21,690 nt of DNA from Ettlia oleoabundans (taxonomy: Eukaryota > Chlorophyta > Chlorophyceae > Chlamydomonadales). The stretch is taken from the NCBI GenBank assembly GCA_019693395.1, contig JAAMXP010003404.1, positions 5,464 through 27,153 of the forward strand, written 5' to 3'. Numbering within the stretch: position 1 is the first letter of the stretch; every line of letters begins with the position of its first letter. Positions 18,632-21,690 of the stretch are shown one piece after another. The translations under genes and the position numbers were made by a program. The notes beneath the pieces were generated by a model. That model had not been told where the DNA came from. It did not search any database and saw only the letters and a program-made list of their open reading frames with translations.

Positions 18632-21397
18632 ATGAGGGTCGTGTTGGCAGCATGCCTCGTTGTCTTGGTCGCCGCAGGTGAGCGTCCAAGGCTGCCTTCA
18701 ACCTTGGACGCTGCTGCATTGAACTCCCCTCACAACGGCAGCTGCATTGCGCCCTCACCACTCAGGCAGCCTCAACGGCTGTTCCCAAGGCCCTGTTCAA
18801 ACCAAGTTGCCAACCCGTGTGGCTGCCAGCACCACCTGTGGAAGCAACGATTCACTGATTGATTTCCAAGTCTGCCACCTGTTGCAGGCGCGAGCGGCCG
18901 CCAGTTGACCCAATCGGCAAGGACGGCCGCCTTAGCCGCAACAAAAGGACGTACGTGCTGCCTGCACCAACCTGTATGAAACCAGCTCGTGTTACACACT
19001 CAACAGCTTCTGCCCTTGCCTCAGCTGGGTTGTGGTGGATCCCCTCTTGGGGGGGTTGCTGCTCAGTACAGGACCTGCTGACTAAAAGCTGCCTTGTTGT
19101 GCCGCCCCTGCTGCAGCTGCCACAGCCTCTGCTAGTGGCCGAGCTGCTGTTATTCCCCAAGGCCTGTTCTCCGAGTCAACTGCCAATGCCGCCTCGGGTG
19201 TAGGCGGCTCTGCGCTGGTGAGGCATACTGGCAGCAGAATGGCAGCAACACCTGGGTCATGTACCAGCATTGCATGCCTGTACTTGCCGTACGTGCGTGC
19301 AGCCCCTTATCATCAGCGGCCTTGCTAAGCAGCCTTGTTGAAGCTACCACTGAGGACCCCCCTGGCTCCTGGAGCTACAACCTGCAGGCGGCTGCTTCGG
19401 CTGAGGCCACCCTCGGCGGCATGAAGCCCATGCCCAAGGTCATCGAGAAGCCCAAGGTTGTTGTCCCGAAGAAGGAGGAGCCCGAGCCCAAGAAGAAGGT
19501 GGTGGTCGTGCCCAAGAAGAAGGAGCCGGAGCCTAAGAAGGTGGTTGTCGTGCCCAAGAAGGAGGAGTCGGAGCCTAAGAAGGTGGTTGTCGTGCCCAAG
19601 AAGAAGGAGCCCGAGCCCAAGAAGGTGGTTGTCGTCAAGAAGGAGGAGCCAAAGAAAGAAGAGGTGGGTGGGTGAGGTGGTGCACGCGGGGACTGGTTGT
19701 TGGTTGGGTGGTTGGGTGGTATCATAGCTGTATCCCTTAGTTTCCTTCCTGGCCCAGTGGTTTTATACTAATGATCGCTGTCCTTTTGCAAGCTGCAAAA
19801 GCCCTGCTGCAAAGCCCTGCTGCAAAAGCACTGCTCGTCTGATGCCTGCCTGCCTTCTGCCTATTGCCTGCCTGTCTGCCTGCTCACCCACCTTTCATGC
19901 CTGCCTGCCTCCCCGATCGCCTCAAGCCTGCCTCTTTAGCTGGGGTGCCTTGCCCATGTCTTTGCTGTGCCGCTCTGTGCGGGAAGCGGCAATCCTGATA
20001 CACAGCAAGCCTTGTGCTGTCCCCGCCTGCAGATCCCTGAGTGCACTGATGCCGTGCTGGAGTTCTGCTGCCCGTTGGAACCCAGCCACGACGTTGTGTG
20101 CAAGGTGGGAAGTGGAAACTCAGATTACCACCTATGTGCTGGCTAAATGGGCTGCTTGGCACGTGCGTCCTGTGGAAGCAAGGGTCCCTGGGTATCACAG
20201 CACCCATAGTTGAAGCAGATGCCCTGTCCAACAGCTGGGTGCTGTGATAGACAGGGGCCCTGCTTCACCCCTGCGTATCTCCCAGCACTGCTGCATTGCC
20301 CCCCACCCAGCAACCCCTTTGCAGAGCGGCCCTACTTGCCTCCTCATCTGCATGCTTCTGCCAGCTTTGCCTGCAAGATCAACCCAGATTAATCTCGAGT
20401 GAATTTTCTGAGACAAATCTGGGTCCTTGTTGCAGATCAAGTTCACGTCTGGGGATGATGATGGTGATGACTACTTCAGCTCCCACTCGTGAGTGTGTGT
20501 GGGTGGGAGTGTTTGGGGTTGCAATTGGGGGCCCTGGCGACAGGCGGGAGCAAGGACGGTGCTTGGCAGCCAGACTTAAGGCTGCTGGCCAGCCGATACA
20601 GCTGTTGGCACCCTGGCCAGCCTTAATACCGCTGCCTTAATGCGGTCGCTCTGTCAATGCCGCTTTGCTGCCTGTATCGGGAGGGGCCTGCCTGCCAGGT
20701 TTACGTCGCCGGCCCGTCCTGCCTCCTTCCGATATACCTGCATGTCATGCAGCCTGCATACTTCTGTTCCTGCCCTGCCCTGCCAGCCCTGAAGTGTGGC
20801 ACTTTTCTGAAAGGGCATGCTTCACTGTGCCTCAGCTCCCTACTAACAGGGCATGCTCCGCTGTGCCCCTACCATCCCATCGCCCTTTGTGTGTGCAGCC
20901 TGGTGGAGACCGTCGAGACTTTCTTCTTGGTGCAGATCGAACCCAAGGTCTTCAGTGACAAAAAGGTGATTATGGACAGGGTTGCTGTGCTTGCTTGCAA
21001 AGGGGCTTGCCTCTCGTCTGGAGAGGTGTGTTAGCACCTCCTCTTGCCATATGCAGCAGGCTGCCCTGGGGTGTGCTCTGTTCTGTTGCATGGCTTGCAT
21101 GCTGTGCGCCTGTACTTGCCAGGGATCACCTTACCCCCATGCCAATCAGGGCCACGCTCCGAGCACCAAAGCTAGTCGCCTGATGCCCCAAGCATCACAA
21201 AGCTGATGCCGCTGCCCCCCTGCGCCTTGCAGAAGTTTGTGTGTGTGTGCCCGGAGGAGGAGAAGAAGAAAGTGATCCCCATTGTGGTGGAGAAGCCAAA
21301 GCCTGAGCCCGTGCCCATTGTCATCAAAAAGAAAGAGCCCCAGGCCACCGCCACCGCTAGCGCTGCCGCCCAGGCCTTCGCCAGCGCTGGCAAGTGA
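18632..21397 (+). CDS. Predicted secreted cysteine protein with Lys-Pro-Glu repeats, paralogue B (unknown family)
   Basis: I do not recognise this family. Eight exons join in frame to 280 aa: 18632-18677, 18888-18950, 19117-19217, 19388-19663, 20033-20104, 20436-20488, 20899-20965 and 21233-21397. The order is: a signal peptide (MRVVLAACLVVLVAAG), an Ala/Ser-rich segment (to about residue 82), a basic Pro/Glu repeat region (about 94-162), a cysteine domain with C-x7-CC (ECTDAVLEFCC) and CKIKF, an Asp-rich loop (GDDDGDD), VETVETFFLVQIEPKVF, FVCVC, a second Lys/Pro/Val stretch (VEKPKPEPVPIV), and an Ala-rich tail ending in SAGK. All introns are GT-AG, with phases 1, 1, 0, 0, 0, 2, 0. The cysteine domain, its 2/0 intron phases and the SAGK ending match paralogue A next door. 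Exons 2 and 3 are the least certain, being low-complexity and placed by phase. An extracellular or wall-bound role is inferred from composition only. Confidence 0.75.
18681..18712 (+). repeat. 11-bp inverted repeat at the first donor site of paralogue B
   Basis: AGCGTCCAAGG (18681-18691) and its exact reverse complement CCTTGGACGCT (18702-18712) flank a 10-base loop. The arm begins at the fourth base of intron 1 (GTG/AGCG), so a hairpin in the pre-mRNA would cover part of the 5' splice site. Confidence 0.85.
19457..19663 (+). repeat. 42-nt coding tandem repeat (VVVVPKKKEPEPKK)
   Basis: Four full 14-codon units plus a partial fifth lie in exon 4 of paralogue B. Units differ by K/E and P/S changes (KKEEPEP, KKKEPEP, KKEESEP) and by synonymous bases. 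The unit is four Val, one Pro, then Lys/Glu/Pro, giving a basic, probably extended chain. Confidence 0.93.
19791..19912 (+). repeat. Simple repeats in intron 4 of paralogue B
   Basis: CTGCAAA(A)GCCCTG-type units occur about three times at 19791-19835, followed by a degenerate TGCC/TGCCTGCC tract to about 19912. Both are intronic and low-complexity, with no sign of coding. Confidence 0.6.
20181..20261 (+). repeat. 81-nt imperfect hairpin in intron 5 of paralogue B
   Basis: The inner stem is perfect over 14 bp: TATCACAGCACCCA (20193-20206) against TGGGTGCTGTGATA (20236-20249), with a 29-nt loop. After two unpaired positions the stem continues for 10 bp (20181-20190 with 20252-20261), including one G-T wobble. 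The shape is like a small-RNA precursor or a worn inverted-repeat element. There are no target-site duplications that I can see. Confidence 0.85.
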
Positions 21398-21690
21398 AGC
21401 AGTGCCCTGCCCTCCAGCTCTTAATGCCACGGTCTGGGCAGTGGGCAGTAGCTCAGTTCAGAGCACAGGCATCAACTGATTGCCATTTTGTTACGTACGG
21501 GGCAATGCCGGTGTGCTGAACACTCCCCAATTGGCCAGTTGATGGCTAGGAGATGAAAAGTGTAGGCGCCCCATTCTTCACACAGGATCTGTCGACATTC
21601 ATCCACGCCCGTCTATCATGCCATGCTCTTTTTGATTTGTACAATATTGGGTCGATCTGTCTGAAGAGTTTCAACCACCCTCCGTATGGG
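21398..21690. other. 3' flank of paralogue B
   Basis: This is the presumed 3' UTR and downstream sequence to the end of the window. No TGTAA motif or new gene start is visible. Confidence 0.5.

Noticed and set aside
19842..19912. TGCC-rich tract considered as a CRISPR-like or satellite array
   Set aside because: There are no regular spacers; it is a degenerate microsatellite in an intron.
20812..20867. Two near-copies of GGGCATGCTYCRCTGTGCC in intron 6 of gene B
   Set aside because: Too short and isolated to call an element; ordinary intronic repetition.

Overview
The window reads as nuclear DNA of a unicellular green alga (Chlorophyta, quite possibly Trebouxiophyceae; the class is an inference). 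The proteins are plant/algal in type (plant-like biotin synthase, plastid-type NUDX26/27-like Nudix enzyme, MTM1-like mitochondrial carrier). The genes are broken into many short exons by GT-AG introns, with two apparent GC-AG introns. The sequence is GC-leaning with standard code usage. TGTAA, the usual chlorophyte poly(A) signal, occurs three times in the one long 3' region. I see no CRISPR array, rRNA, tRNA, recognisable transposon or prokaryotic operon. All gene models were spliced by eye by matching reading frame and intron phase across exons; they have no transcript support.

Eight protein genes alternate strand perfectly (-,+,-,+,-,+,-,+), so the window is four head-to-head pairs. From left to right they are: biotin synthase BIO2 (-, 3' end runs off the window); a sterol C-5 desaturase-like membrane di-iron enzyme (+); a Popeye-domain-like three-helix membrane protein (-); a plastid NUDX26/27-like Nudix hydrolase (+); a small all-ankyrin-repeat protein (-); an SLC25A39/40/MTM1-like mitochondrial carrier (+); and a divergent pair of predicted secreted cysteine proteins (-,+). 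Divergent start codons are separated by 300, 460, 321 and 657 bp. Convergent stops are separated by 430, 942 and 995 bp.

The most novel part is the right-hand third (16.1-21.4 kb). The two secreted-protein genes match no family I recognise, yet they share a signal peptide, a C-x7-CC box, a CK[VI]K box, a VE-rich exon flanked by a phase-2 and a phase-0 intron, and a following exon that opens with [EK]FVCVC. One copy (280 aa) carries a Lys-Pro-Glu tandem repeat; the other (193 aa) lacks it and is acidic. The Popeye-like gene is the second point of interest, since that family is best known from animals. Smaller points are an in-frame duplication of the end of a Nudix exon inside its GC-AG intron, three intronic hairpins, and a cysteine motif in the first matrix loop of the carrier.

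No common pathway joins all eight genes. BIO2, the carrier (mitochondrial iron-sulfur/glutathione/manganese homeostasis in known relatives) and possibly the desaturase concern organelle and lipid cofactor metabolism, but the arrangement looks like ordinary compact algal gene packing rather than a functional cluster.
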